NCBI GenBank assembly: GCA_963747755.1
Contig: CAVVGK010000014.1
Span: 310,001 to 374,000 of the forward strand
Length of the DNA: 64,000 nucleotides
From: DATFVA01 sp963747755
GTDB lineage: Bacteria; Bacteroidota; Ignavibacteria; Ignavibacteriales; Ignavibacteriaceae
Reading direction: 5' to 3'
Position numbers and translations under genes: made by a program. Positions 27,738-37,499 of the stretch are shown here, piece by piece. Position 1 is the first letter of the stretch. The number at the start of each line of letters is the position of its first letter. The notes below the pieces were generated by a model that was not told the origin of the DNA, did not search any database, and saw nothing but the letters and a program-made list of their open reading frames with translations.

Positions 27738-28718
27738 TCAGTTCTTTCTGTCGATTACAAAATCTACCAGGGCTTCAAGAGCGATTTTAGACGGAGAATC
27801 AGGAAATAGCTTTAAGGATTCTTTGGCTTTTTCTGAATAATCATGAGCAGTTTTTAAAGCATATTCGATACCTCCATTATCTCTCACGAATTTTATAACC
27901 TGGCGAGTATCACCTTTACCATCATTATTTTTAATCATACGCCTGATTCTATCAGCTTCACTCTTTTGAACTTTTTTGAGAGAATAGATCAGGGGAAGAG
28001 TTATCTTTTTTTCTTTTATATCCCCACCTACCGGTTTGCCTGTTATCTTTGAACTTCCTTCGTAGTCAAGTATGTCATCTCTTATCTGGAATGCCATGCC
28101 AATTGATTCTCCAAATTTTTTCATGGCCTGATGGTACTCCGTTTTTTCTGATGTACTCATCGAACCTATCATACAGCAGGTTTCAAGAAGTGAAGCGGTT
28201 TTATCAGATATAACCTGAAAATAGGTCTCTTCATCTATATCCAGCTTACGTGTTTTCTGAATCTGTAGAAGTTCACCCTCCGACATCCTCTTTACTGCAT
28301 TAGTGATAACTCCAAGAAAATCAAAATCCTTTCCTTCTACCGCAATCATTAACCCTCGGGAAAGCAGGTAATCACCCATAAGAACAGCAGCTTTATTCTT
28401 GAATATTGCGTTAATAGACCAAAAGCCCCGTCTTTTATCAGCATTATCAACAACGTCATCGTGGATAAGTGTAGCGGTATGAAGCAACTCAACAAGCACA
28501 GCACCGCGATAACTTCGTTCTGATACCCCTCCCGATAGCTTTGCAGAAAGAAGGACAAGCAGGGGTCGGATTTTTTTTCCCTTCTGACGTATAATATATT
28601 TAGCGATAAGATCTACAAGCACAACATTGCTTTTCATAGATTGCTTGAAAAGTCGGTCGAATTCTTCAAGTTCAGTTTTTATCGGCTGACTTATTTCACT
28701 TAAAGCTCTTTTGATCAA
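27738..28718 (-). CDS. Trans-prenyl diphosphate synthase (IspB/HepT-type)
   Basis: 326 residues; condenses isopentenyl diphosphate into a long chain (quinone side chain or similar). Both aspartate-rich regions are present: D-D-V-V-D in L-I-H-D-D-V-V-D-N-A, and D-D-I-L-D in F-Q-I-R-D-D-I-L-D. The R-R-G after the first motif and the K-K-I-T-L-P segment also fit. Chain length cannot be set from sequence alone, but the size suits hepta- to octaprenyl synthases for menaquinone. It overlaps tatC by 4 bp. Confidence 0.9.
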   Translation of the reverse strand: MIKRALSEISQPIKTELEEFDRLFKQSMKSNVVLVDLIAKYIIRQKGKKIRPLLVLLSAKLSGGVSERSYRGAVLVELLHTATLIHDDVVDNADKRRGFWSINAIFKNKAAVLMGDYLLSRGLMIAVEGKDFDFLGVITNAVKRMSEGELLQIQKTRKLDIDEETYFQVISDKTASLLETCCMIGSMSTSEKTEYHQAMKKFGESIGMAFQIRDDILDYEGSSKITGKPVGGDIKEKKITLPLIYSLKKVQKSEADRIRRMIKNNDGKGDTRQVIKFVRDNGGIEYALKTAHDYSEKAKESLKLFPDSPSKIALEALVDFVIDRKN

Positions 28719-29476
28719 TGTTTTTTCGCTGCTAATTTTGAAATGAAAATACTTATTTCGTACAATAAAACCAATGGAACGGCTAATACTACCTGAGAGA
28801 CCGGATCTGTTCCGGGAGTTAAAAATGCAGCAAGCACCATGATTATAACAATGGCATGCTTTCTGTATTTTTTCATGAAGGCGGGAGTAAGAATGCCCAG
28901 CTTAGTTAGGAAAAAAGAAATCATTGGTAATTCAAAGACAACGCCTGCTGCGAGTATTACACTTACAATAATTGATACATACTCATCAATAGCAAATTCA
29001 TTCTTGATGAATTCAGTGCCGAATTCACGTACAAATTTAAATGCAAGAGGAATCATTGCATAATAAGCAAATGCAATTCCTATAAAAAAACTGATGGTAC
29101 TGTAAAATACTATGAGCAGTATATACTTTCGCTCTTTTTTCCGTAATGCAGGTGCAATAAACTTCCACAGTTGATAAAATATATTAGGAAGGCTGAGTAT
29201 GATGCCTCCTACCAGAGCCACCTGAAAATAAAGAAACAACTGTCCGAATGGTTTTAAGTTCTGCAGCAACAGCCCATTATCTCTCGCGGGCTTTAATATT
29301 ACATCTACTACTAGAAAATCAGCAAAGATCCAGCAGATGATTGTCCCGGCTACAATACCAATTATGGAATAAATCAGTCTCCACCTTAATTCCTCAAGAT
29401 GGTCAAGGAAGGTCATTTCGACTTCATTTGCTTCTTCTTCTATTAGGTCGGGACTATTAAGTTCTTTCGTTGCCAC
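28715..29476 (-). CDS. tatC: Sec-independent protein translocase TatC
   Basis: Core receptor of the twin-arginine pathway for folded proteins. 253 residues with six membrane helices and the TatC marks F-L-D-H-L-E-E-L-R-W-R near the N-terminus and a P-rich loop with the V-F-E-L-P segment. tatA/B are not in the window. Overlaps the downstream prenyl synthase by 4 bp and lies 9 bp after glyA. Confidence 0.95.
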   Translation of the reverse strand: MATKELNSPDLIEEEANEVEMTFLDHLEELRWRLIYSIIGIVAGTIICWIFADFLVVDVILKPARDNGLLLQNLKPFGQLFLYFQVALVGGIILSLPNIFYQLWKFIAPALRKKERKYILLIVFYSTISFFIGIAFAYYAMIPLAFKFVREFGTEFIKNEFAIDEYVSIIVSVILAAGVVFELPMISFFLTKLGILTPAFMKKYRKHAIVIIMVLAAFLTPGTDPVSQVVLAVPLVLLYEISIFISKLAAKKH

Positions 29477-29485
29477 GGTACTTAC

Positions 29486-30784
29486 TTAGCTTAATCCAGC
29501 ATATAGGGGAAATTTTGCACAAAGATTCTTAATCTCAACGCGTATCTCTTCCAGTTTTACTTCATTATCAATGTTTCTGACTGCGGAATCAATATAACCG
29601 GCGATCAAGGACATCTCATTTTCTTTCATACCTCTGGTAGTTACCGCTGGGGTACCCACCCTTATACCGCTTGTAACGAATGGACTCCTTGTATCAAACG
29701 GAACCATATTCTTATTTACCGTTATGCCTGCTTTCTCAAATGCATTCTCAGCCTGTTTACCGGTAATGTCTTTATTTGTAAGATCGATAAGCATTAAGTG
29801 ATTATCTGTTCCGCCTGAAATAAGGTTAAAATCATATTTCGAAAGGCCGTGCGAAAGAGCTTTAGCATTTTTAATTATCTGTCCGGCATATTCCTTAAAT
29901 GAATCCTCAAGAGCTTCTCCAAAAGCTACAGCCTTAGCCATTATGATATGCATGAGAGGACCCCCCTGGATACCTGGCATCACCGTACTATCGAGTATTT
30001 CTGACATCATTTTAACACGGTCTCCTTTCGGCGTTTTTATTCCCATAGGATTTTCATAATCTTTACCCATAAGAAGTATGCCGCCTCTTGGCCCGCGGAG
30101 TGTTTTATGAGTCGTTGAGGTCACCACATCGCAGTATTTCAGAGGGTTGTCAAGGAAACCCTTTGCTATAAGACCAGCAGGATGAGCCATATCGCACATC
30201 AGGAATGCCCCGACAGAATCAGCGATTTCCCTGAATTTTTTATAATCCCATTCTCTTGGATATGCGCTGGCGCCAGCAACTATGAGCTTTGGTTTTTCCT
30301 TCTTAGCAGCATCAGCTATATTGTCATAATCCAGTGTTTTGGTTTCCTTATTCAGCGTATAACCTATTGCCTGATAAAGTTTTCCTGAGAAATTAACTGG
30401 TGAACCATGAGTTAGGTGGCCTCCATGAGCCAGACTCAAACCTAATATTTTATCTCCTGGGTTCAGAAGAGCCATATAGACAGCCATATTCGCCTGTGAA
30501 CCGCTGTGCGGCTGAACGTTAACATATTCAGCATCAAATAATCTCTTTAATCGTTCCCTTGCAAGGTCCTCTGCCATATCAACGTATTCACACCCTCCAT
30601 AATATCTTTTCCCGGGATATCCCTCAGCATATTTGTTTGTAAGTATAGAACCTGCGGCTTCGAGAACGGCTGGACTGACAAAATTTTCAGAAGCAATGAG
30701 TTCTAGTTTTTCCTGTTGTCTTTGAGTTTCAAGGATTAAAACATCAAAGATTTCCTTGTCCTTTTTAATATTCGAATAATTCAT
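29486..30784 (-). CDS. glyA: Serine hydroxymethyltransferase
   Basis: PLP enzyme converting serine and tetrahydrofolate to glycine and 5,10-methylene-THF. 432 residues. Clear motifs: I-A-S-E-N-F-V-S, N-V-Q-P-H-S-G-S-Q-A-N, the H-G-G-H-L-T-H-G segment, and the PLP lysine in V-T-S-T-T-H-K-T-L-R-G-P-R-G-G. It probably heads the glyA-tatC-prenyl synthase run. A bidirectional terminator lies upstream, closing the neighbouring unit. Confidence 0.96.
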   Translation of the reverse strand: MNYSNIKKDKEIFDVLILETQRQQEKLELIASENFVSPAVLEAAGSILTNKYAEGYPGKRYYGGCEYVDMAEDLARERLKRLFDAEYVNVQPHSGSQANMAVYMALLNPGDKILGLSLAHGGHLTHGSPVNFSGKLYQAIGYTLNKETKTLDYDNIADAAKKEKPKLIVAGASAYPREWDYKKFREIADSVGAFLMCDMAHPAGLIAKGFLDNPLKYCDVVTSTTHKTLRGPRGGILLMGKDYENPMGIKTPKGDRVKMMSEILDSTVMPGIQGGPLMHIIMAKAVAFGEALEDSFKEYAGQIIKNAKALSHGLSKYDFNLISGGTDNHLMLIDLTNKDITGKQAENAFEKAGITVNKNMVPFDTRSPFVTSGIRVGTPAVTTRGMKENEMSLIAGYIDSAVRNIDNEVKLEEIRVEIKNLCAKFPLYAGLS

Positions 30785-30842
30785 TTTAATTCATTGATTA
30801 TGTAAATATTGAATAATTTTCAGGTTGAAAATATAACAAATA

Positions 30843-30885
30843 AAAAGAAAAGGTTCCGGGTGTAATCCGCGGAACCTTTTCTTTT
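30843..30885. terminator. Bidirectional terminator hairpin
   Basis: A 15-bp perfect inverted repeat (30843-30857 with 30871-30885, GGTTCC/GGAACC at the core) flanked by A-rich and T-rich arms, working on both strands. On the minus strand it lies 22 nt after the TPR gene stop codon and upstream of glyA. Confidence 0.8.
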
Positions 30886-30906
30886 AAATTCTATTTCAGA
30901 TTGGTT

Positions 30907-32202
30907 TTATGGAACGGTTACGCTCTTTCCGATCCATGAATAGCAGTCTCCGGAAGGAGTAACCGTTTGGCCAGATTTATATTTACGGAAGAAATAATCC
31001 TCTTGTGTTGGAATAGAGCCTGAAAGTGCATTTATTCTCTCACGCGCAGTTGTAAAATTTGGATCTATTGATAAAGCTTTTCTGTATGTATCAACCGCTA
31101 TCTGGTATACAACCTTTGCATTAAAATCGAATGTACAATTCCTGGCCGCTTGTTCGTAAAGAAGACCCTCATAATATACAGCCTGGGCCCAGCCATTGCC
31201 TACATCATTCGCCTTCTGAAATTGAGTTCTTGCTGCAGCAAGCTGACCTTTATCTTTGTAAACCAGTCCCAGGTTCAAATAATGGTTTTTATTCTGAGGA
31301 TCTATCTGGATTAGTTTCTTATATGCATCCTCGGCTTTATTAGGTTGATCTGTTTTTTGATAAGCCTGTGCTAATTGAGTCCAGTAGTTTACGGATTCAG
31401 ACGACTGCTGCACAAGAAATTCCAGAGGTATTATTGCCTGTTGATAATCATTTGCTTTCATCGCAGTCGAAGCATACTTCCAGGCTTTTTCAGAATTCTC
31501 TTTATCTTTCTCCCAATTCTTTTTTGTTAGCGCTACAAGCTCATCAATGTTTTCAACGAGCCCCTCAAGTTCCTGCGGCCATTGCGGGTCATCGGGATAT
31601 TTATCACTCAGTTTTGTATATAAATCTATAGCCTTCGTCTTATAATCATTCGATTCAGTAGCGTTACTTTTGTATAACTGACCTAACTTATGATAATAAT
31701 AAGGATCAAGATCAGGATTATCTTTAAATGCCTGCTCGTATTCTGCAATAATACTATCTGCAGATATTTTTAACCAATCCTCGTCAACGAATGCTTTCCT
31801 CACTTCAAAGTATCCTTTTGCCTCAGAATTATACTTTTCAGCCAGATTATATAAATAACCAATTGTATCAGCTATTGCGGTCTTCTGTTCGGGAGCTATA
31901 TCAGATGAATCATGGAGATACCAGAGAGCATCTTCCATTTTATAGTAAATATATTTAGAAAATTTTGATGGATTTATTTCGAGCACCTGCCAGCCATAAG
32001 GCACTGCGCTCTGGTAATCTTTATTTTTATAATATTCTGAGAATAAACTGTAAAGTTCAAGTATTTTTGTGGAGTCATCAGGAATCTCCGTAATGATGTT
32101 GCTTTTAGGGAAAGCTGAAACTGCGCTTAGCAAAAGGAAGAACAGCGTAATTGCAGTTAACTTGGAGAATTTACCGTGATTATTTTGTTTGGACTCTTTC
32201 AT
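30907..32202 (-). CDS. Exported tetratricopeptide-repeat protein
   Basis: About 431 residues with a hydrophobic N-terminal segment (about 12-32), probably a signal peptide. The C-terminal half carries TPR units, e.g. A-W-K-Y-A-S-T-A-M-K-A-N-D-Y, W-T-Q-L-A-Q-A-Y-Q-K and H-Y-L-N-L-G-L-V-Y-K-D-K-G-Q. Expected to be a periplasmic scaffold. Start at 32202, with GAGG upstream; a longer frame would overlap the outer-membrane gene. It is the last gene of a unit with an outer-membrane barrel and a lipoprotein, suggesting one envelope complex. Confidence 0.82.
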   Translation of the reverse strand: MKESKQNNHGKFSKLTAITLFFLLLSAVSAFPKSNIITEIPDDSTKILELYSLFSEYYKNKDYQSAVPYGWQVLEINPSKFSKYIYYKMEDALWYLHDSSDIAPEQKTAIADTIGYLYNLAEKYNSEAKGYFEVRKAFVDEDWLKISADSIIAEYEQAFKDNPDLDPYYYHKLGQLYKSNATESNDYKTKAIDLYTKLSDKYPDDPQWPQELEGLVENIDELVALTKKNWEKDKENSEKAWKYASTAMKANDYQQAIIPLEFLVQQSSESVNYWTQLAQAYQKTDQPNKAEDAYKKLIQIDPQNKNHYLNLGLVYKDKGQLAAARTQFQKANDVGNGWAQAVYYEGLLYEQAARNCTFDFNAKVVYQIAVDTYRKALSIDPNFTTARERINALSGSIPTQEDYFFRKYKSGQTVTPSGDCYSWIGKSVTVP

Positions 32203-32204
32203 TT

Positions 32205-33455
32205 TTATTTTTCCTCTCGAATAAACCAAATGTCGCCGAGGCTGACTGTGAAATATGCTTTTAATATGTTTTCTTTATAGAGACCCGGATCGCTCGTGCC
32301 TCGAATAGCATATTGGAGACCCAGATCCAGTGTATTTGCCTTACTTAGTGGTAATGAAAATCCTCCTGATACTGAATACTGATTAATTCCTTCGTTATTC
32401 ACTAAATACTGTGTCTGTTCTAAACTTAAACCTGCACGCCAAATTATTTGTTCCCAGAAGGATGTTCCTAACGATATTTGCGGAGTATATTCAAACCCTG
32501 CGCTTATTTTGGAAGAATTTCTCAGGTTTACTTGAGTTTTATTATTAAAAGTGTACTTTTCCCATGCCTGAAAAGCATAGTCTAAAGTTAGCAAATATTT
32601 CTGATTTACCACAAAGCTTAACCCGGCACTCGCCCTTCCCGGAATTTTCATATTAACTATCCCTGTTGTTACTGTATCTATCCCAAGGGTTGAACTCGAG
32701 GTTAAGACGGTATCGGTCCTTAAATCAGAAATGTAATTATATGATAAGCCGAATCTGAAATCTGTGATCCCATGCATCCCGAAGGCTGAAGCAAGATCCG
32801 GAGATAGTAACCCCACTGTCGAACCAATACCTTTAGGACGATATTCGTTTGCATACCGGGCATCAGCATTTGACTGATCAGGGAAGGTTATCGAGGACGC
32901 ATAATCTATATTTCCAAAATAATAATCGAACGTAGCACCTATGCTTAAATCAAATGGTAGTTTATAGGAAGAGCCAACAAATAACTTTGATAATCCTCCC
33001 TGTCCTTTGTAAGCAGTAACATAATTGCCAATTGAAGATTGGGAAAAACTCTCAACATCATAACTTACATTGGAATAAGGAGCAAGTCCCACAGCAGCTC
33101 CGATACCATATCTTTCACTTATAGGAAAGGCAATACTGAATCCGCCGAATTCCGCTTTAGCGTAATAGGCGGAAATATTATCAGCAGATAAAAATGAGCC
33201 ATGATAATTCAGGTTGAACTCAATTCTAGTTCTTTTAAGATTATATAGAGTTGCAGGATTATAAAAACTGATAAAGTTCTGTTCAGCGTCTGCAGTGCCT
33301 AATTGTCCCATTCCTAGTTTTCTGGCTGACTGTGCATAAAGTATATCTCCAATACCAATTCGGGAATACGGTGATGAAGATTGTGAGTATATTTCCGGAA
33401 TCAGAAGCAATACCAGGAAAATCGAGAGAAAAATATTTTTATAACTTAATTTCAT
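32205..33455 (-). CDS. Outer-membrane beta-barrel protein (FadL/PorV-like shape)
   Basis: 416 residues with a cleavable signal (ends I-Y-S-Q). The mature part has alternating hydrophobic strands and an early S-A-R-K-L-G-M-G-Q-L-G-T-A-D segment followed by F-I-S-F-Y-N-P-A-T-L. This is the pattern of Bacteroidota barrels related to FadL and PorV/PorQ. No specific substrate is evident. Its stop lies 2 bp before the TPR start, and it overlaps the lipoprotein gene by 4 bp. Confidence 0.75.
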   Translation of the reverse strand: MKLSYKNIFLSIFLVLLLIPEIYSQSSSPYSRIGIGDILYAQSARKLGMGQLGTADAEQNFISFYNPATLYNLKRTRIEFNLNYHGSFLSADNISAYYAKAEFGGFSIAFPISERYGIGAAVGLAPYSNVSYDVESFSQSSIGNYVTAYKGQGGLSKLFVGSSYKLPFDLSIGATFDYYFGNIDYASSITFPDQSNADARYANEYRPKGIGSTVGLLSPDLASAFGMHGITDFRFGLSYNYISDLRTDTVLTSSSTLGIDTVTTGIVNMKIPGRASAGLSFVVNQKYLLTLDYAFQAWEKYTFNNKTQVNLRNSSKISAGFEYTPQISLGTSFWEQIIWRAGLSLEQTQYLVNNEGINQYSVSGGFSLPLSKANTLDLGLQYAIRGTSDPGLYKENILKAYFTVSLGDIWFIREEK

Positions 33456-34633
33456 TTTTTGCCTGTGTAAGTAATTACCAAACGTGGTCTTAATAACGCA
33501 TCGGAAGCATCACTTCCCTTCAATGCAAATATGTCTATTCCGAGATTTTGACTCCCTGCAGTAAGTATGAAACCGTTATTCTCATGGTATCCGCTGGCTA
33601 TGCTCTGAATAAATTTGGCTATATCTCCCGTAAAATAATTCCCTGACCTTTTGAGAATGATTGAAGAGGTGGTGTCGTAGGATGTCTCCACCGAATCTCG
33701 GGCAAAATAGGCTACTAATGAATTACTGTAGTGATCGCCGGTTTTGGTAGCGCTGGTGTCCACATAAATTGTAAACTGAGCTTTATTTATTACTGCGCCA
33801 TCTGTAATAGATGAAAGATCAAATTTTATCCTGGAATCAACAGCAAGTCCTCCCTGTACAGCTATATCACCTGACGGAACAACTGGTTTGTTGCCCGATA
33901 ACGCACTGACATCTTCGATGCTGTAAAAATTTAAAGTATCCACTAGGCTTCCCGTTTGAACTATAACGTTCAGGCGAGGAATACCAGTAAATTCAACATC
34001 ATTGAATGCTTCAAATCCTACTACCCTGGTTGATGCGGGATCCGGCTTGAGATAAATTCCTTTATTATTCCGAATCGGTGTTGCAGAAGCAGAGGCAAAC
34101 CATGAATTGATTGTCTGTTCATCAAGATTAAAAGTATAGAGCGTATCAGAATAAGTTTTCTCGGAGCTGATATCATTAGTCTCATACTGCAGGCTGGTAA
34201 CACTATCAGCAGTAAATCCGAATGATGTCCACCCGCTGGTTACGAAATGTGCCGAGTAAAGCAGCTGGTTAGATTCATCCCCGATGTTATACACTTTCGT
34301 CAGGTAGACTTTTGCGCTAAGTATATTTAATGTCGAAGTATTAAAAGCATTTTTTATGGTATCAGGCAGAACAATAGCAAACCTTATCAGGGATGAAGCT
34401 TCCACATTCTGATATTTTCCCACAAGCAGTCTGGGAGAATCACTTAGCTTGATATTGGTTTTATAATATGTGGATGTTTGTCCTATTGAATCCTGATACG
34501 AATCAATCTTGCTTATGGTCAAAAAGTCAGGGGATAACAGATTATTTCCAATTGAGGTGGGAGAATCACTACACGAATAAATCAAAGTCAGAAATAATAA
34601 AGCAGGAATCAAGAAAATTTGTTTATATGTCAA
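33452..34633 (-). CDS. Lipoprotein of unknown function (beta-rich)
   Basis: 393 residues with a lipobox-type signal (L-I-Y-S-C, lipidated Cys21). The rest is beta-rich and shows repeated strand patterns such as S-L-I-R-F-A-I-V-L-P and R-I-K-F-D-L-S-S-I, ending R-P-R-L-V-I-T-Y. This resembles Bacteroidota DUF4270 or DNRLRE-type surface lipoproteins, but the match is weak. It sits between gmhB (11-bp overlap) and the barrel gene (4-bp overlap), so all are co-translated. Confidence 0.7.
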   Translation of the reverse strand: MTYKQIFLIPALLFLTLIYSCSDSPTSIGNNLLSPDFLTISKIDSYQDSIGQTSTYYKTNIKLSDSPRLLVGKYQNVEASSLIRFAIVLPDTIKNAFNTSTLNILSAKVYLTKVYNIGDESNQLLYSAHFVTSGWTSFGFTADSVTSLQYETNDISSEKTYSDTLYTFNLDEQTINSWFASASATPIRNNKGIYLKPDPASTRVVGFEAFNDVEFTGIPRLNVIVQTGSLVDTLNFYSIEDVSALSGNKPVVPSGDIAVQGGLAVDSRIKFDLSSITDGAVINKAQFTIYVDTSATKTGDHYSNSLVAYFARDSVETSYDTTSSIILKRSGNYFTGDIAKFIQSIASGYHENNGFILTAGSQNLGIDIFALKGSDASDALLRPRLVITYTGKK

Positions 34634-35207
34634 TTATTTCACCTGTAAAATCTTCTAAAATAAATTTGCACGCACCAGATATATTTTCGGCTACAAAGCT
34701 TGGAAATATATATTGATTTTGCAATATAGAAATGCTCTCCGTACCGTATCCTGTTTTTACAAGGACAGTCTTGAGGCCAGCATTAATTCCGCATAAAATA
34801 TCAGCAGGAGTATCTCCGATAAAATACGAACCATCCAGCTCAATATTTAATTCGCGAGAAGCTTGTAATACCATAGATGGGGATGGTTTCCTGCACTCTG
34901 CCTCTTCTTTGGTGCTGAAATCAGGATGATGCGGGCAGTAATAGAAAGCATCAATCTCAACTTTATCCTCTTTCAGGAGTTCATTGATCCTGGAATTAAT
35001 GGCTTTCACTTCGCTTTCCGAGATTAAACCTCTGGCTATACCTGACTGGTTAGATATAACAACTAGTTTGAAATTTAACCTGGTTTTTAATAAAGATAGA
35101 GCTCTACCGGTTCCGGGAAATAACTGAACCTTAGAAGGATCACCCAGGTATCCCGGGTCCTCATTTAAGGTCCCATCTCTATCGAGAAACACGGCAAGCT
35201 GGGACAT
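34623..35207 (-). CDS. gmhB: D-glycero-D-manno-heptose 1,7-bisphosphate 7-phosphatase-type HAD phosphatase
   Basis: 194 residues, HAD-IIIA fold. The nucleophile/acid pair lies in V-F-L-D-R-D-G-T-L-N, the second motif is V-I-S-N-Q-S-G, and the acidic motif is F-I-G-D-T-P-A-D-I. A C-P-H-H-P...C-R-K-P stretch matches the zinc-binding loop of GmhB. It supplies heptose for LPS core or other glycan. No other heptose gene is in view. Its start codon overlaps the glgA stop by 1 nt. Confidence 0.87.
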   Translation of the reverse strand: MSQLAVFLDRDGTLNEDPGYLGDPSKVQLFPGTGRALSLLKTRLNFKLVVISNQSGIARGLISESEVKAINSRINELLKEDKVEIDAFYYCPHHPDFSTKEEAECRKPSPSMVLQASRELNIELDGSYFIGDTPADILCGINAGLKTVLVKTGYGTESISILQNQYIFPSFVAENISGACKFILEDFTGEIIDI

Positions 35208-36703
35208 TAGCTCTCGTTAGAAAGTATCGTTTTATACAACTCAATATATCTTTTGGCTGAAGAATTCCAGCTGAAGTCTGCTTTCATTCCGTTTTTCATT
35301 ATTTTTAGCCAAGCCTTCTTATCTTCGAAGATCTTCAGCGCTCTTTTAATTTCTTTAACCATGGCTTTTGAATCATACTGCTTAAATACGAAACCATTGC
35401 CATCCCCAGATTTTTCATCATATTTTATTACTGTATCTGCCAATCCGCCAGTTTCCCGAACTACAGGGACAGTACCATACATCAGGCTGTACATCTGGTT
35501 TAAACCACACGGTTCGTAGTGAGAAGGCATAAGGAAGATATCAGCACCCCCCTCGATAAGATGGGCAAGATCATCATTGAAACCAAGGTAAGTCGCAAAC
35601 TTGTTCTGGTATTTTGAAGCCATACTCTCAAAGAATTTATGATATTTCTTCTCCCCTGTTCCTAGAAGCACCATCTGGATATTCAGCTTCATCAATTCAG
35701 GGAAAGCATCTTTTATCAGGTCCATTCCTTTGGCATCGAAGAGTCGTGCTATCACACCAATGATCGGAATATCTTCACTGTATTCGAAGCGGAATTTTGA
35801 AGCCAGTTCTTTTTTGTTAACGATTTTCCCCTCTATGTTCTTAGATGTAAATTTCTTGGGCAGGTGTTTATCTTTTTCAGGGGACCATACCTTTGTATCG
35901 ATTCCATTTACAATGCCGTAAAGATCATTCTTTCTTTTGGCCAGAACATTCTTAAGCCCGGCACCAAGTTCTTCATCTGTTCTTATCTCATTTGCATAAG
36001 TCTCGCTTACTGTATTTATGGCATCGGCAAAAAGGAGACCGCTTTTCATAAAATTCACCTTGCCGTATATCTCTATACCTTTTTCGGAGTTCAGTTCATC
36101 CGGAAGTCCGGTTTTCTTGAAAACCGATTTTGAAAAAACTCCCTGGTATGCAAGGTTGTGTATGGTAAATAATGTTTTGAAATTCTTGAACTGCTCTTCA
36201 TCCTTGTATACAGTTTTAAGATACGCTGGAATAAGTCCGCACTGCCAGTCATTACAATGAATGATATCAGGAATCCATCCAAGTTTACATATAAGTTCAA
36301 AAACAGATCTGCTTAGAAGAATGAATCTTTCATCGTTGTCGGGATAATCTTCCCCGGTCATTGGATCAACATATAAACTGTTCCGGCTGCCGAAATATTC
36401 CTGATTATCAAGGAAATATATCTGTACCCGGACCTTTTGACCCGGCAGGAAACATGATTTAAGTGAAAAGACGACATCTTTATCACCAATCTTCACGGTG
36501 AGATCTTTTAATCTTACTACTTCGTGAATTTTGAATTTTCTATCGTCAACTGCACCATATTTTGGTACGACAATACGGACTTCATGTCCCATTTCCGACA
36601 ACATTTGAGGTAAAGCGGCCGAAACATCCGCTAAACCGCCTGTTTTAACAAACGGAACCACTTCCGATGAAACGAAAAGGATTTTTAGTTTTTTTGCGGG
36701 CAT
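35207..36703 (-). CDS. glgA: ADP-glucose glycogen synthase
   Basis: GT5 glycosyltransferase adding glucose from ADP-glucose to glycogen. 498 residues. The N-terminal K-T-G-G-L-A-D-V motif binds the donor, and the C-terminal H-Y-E-P-C-G-L-N-Q and T-G-G-L-A-D-T-V segments complete the active cleft. No glgB/C are adjacent. It heads a long minus-strand run (gmhB, lipoprotein, barrel, TPR). Confidence 0.94.
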   Translation of the reverse strand: MPAKKLKILFVSSEVVPFVKTGGLADVSAALPQMLSEMGHEVRIVVPKYGAVDDRKFKIHEVVRLKDLTVKIGDKDVVFSLKSCFLPGQKVRVQIYFLDNQEYFGSRNSLYVDPMTGEDYPDNDERFILLSRSVFELICKLGWIPDIIHCNDWQCGLIPAYLKTVYKDEEQFKNFKTLFTIHNLAYQGVFSKSVFKKTGLPDELNSEKGIEIYGKVNFMKSGLLFADAINTVSETYANEIRTDEELGAGLKNVLAKRKNDLYGIVNGIDTKVWSPEKDKHLPKKFTSKNIEGKIVNKKELASKFRFEYSEDIPIIGVIARLFDAKGMDLIKDAFPELMKLNIQMVLLGTGEKKYHKFFESMASKYQNKFATYLGFNDDLAHLIEGGADIFLMPSHYEPCGLNQMYSLMYGTVPVVRETGGLADTVIKYDEKSGDGNGFVFKQYDSKAMVKEIKRALKIFEDKKAWLKIMKNGMKADFSWNSSAKRYIELYKTILSNES

Positions 36704-36947
36704 TTTGTAAATTTATTTTAAATGAATAGCGTAATTTACGAAATTTCCATATGTTTCTCAAAAAAAACATTAGCGAATACTCTTGAATTATTGTTCAAAT
36801 AACCCTCCCATAAGGTTTTGATTTCAAGAGAATTAGGCAGACTCAACTGATTAATCACTTAATACCCCCTTTATTTGTCGGAATCTTAAATTTTATCAAA
36901 AGATTGTTAAATTTATAAGTAATAATTTCAATTTTACAGTGATTTTA

Positions 36948-37499
36948 ATGATACATAACAAAGCTGCCGTTATTGTTCTTCTTATGGGTACTATTCTGCT
37001 TTCGTCATTCTTAGCTTCATGCAGTGCATCAAGTACCGTCAGATATGATCGTGAAAAGGAGAATAAAGAAAAAAAACGTGATGGGGAGACAGAAGAGAAA
37101 TTTAAAGAAGACTTCAATATTATACCGTTTCGTACAATTATAGATATTAAGGAAAAGGAAAAGAACGAGCTTGAGACGCTTGACCTAAATCCCTGGTACG
37201 GTTTCGAACAAAAAGATACCAGCTCTTCAGATGAAAAGAGTATCGTTGGTACTACCAATGGTTTCAGGGTACAGGTGCTGGCAACAGATAAACTTGAAGA
37301 CGCTGATTCCCTGAAGTCCGAACTTTCTCTTAAAATAATGAATAAAAATATTTATGTAATTTTCGATCCTCCATTCTATAAGGTTGAAGTCGGCGATTTC
37401 ATCAGCATGAGTGAAGCAAAAGACCTGAACTTTAAGTTAAACCAGATGGGGTACACCGAATCCAGGGTAATAGCTTCCACAGTAAACACATTTGAATGA
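36948..37499 (+). CDS. SPOR-domain lipoprotein
   Basis: 183 residues from the ATG at 36948 (a GTG three codons earlier is possible). Lipobox-like signal L-A-S-C at about 20, then a very charged linker (about 25-50). A C-terminal SPOR domain (about 103-178) shows F-R-V-Q-V-L-A-T and Y-K-V-E-V-G-D-F, the typical first and third strands. SPOR domains bind denuded septal peptidoglycan, so a division or envelope role is likely. The stop overlaps the hutI start by 4 bp. Confidence 0.83.
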   Translation: MIHNKAAVIVLLMGTILLSSFLASCSASSTVRYDREKENKEKKRDGETEEKFKEDFNIIPFRTIIDIKEKEKNELETLDLNPWYGFEQKDTSSSDEKSIVGTTNGFRVQVLATDKLEDADSLKSELSLKIMNKNIYVIFDPPFYKVEVGDFISMSEAKDLNFKLNQMGYTESRVIASTVNTFE

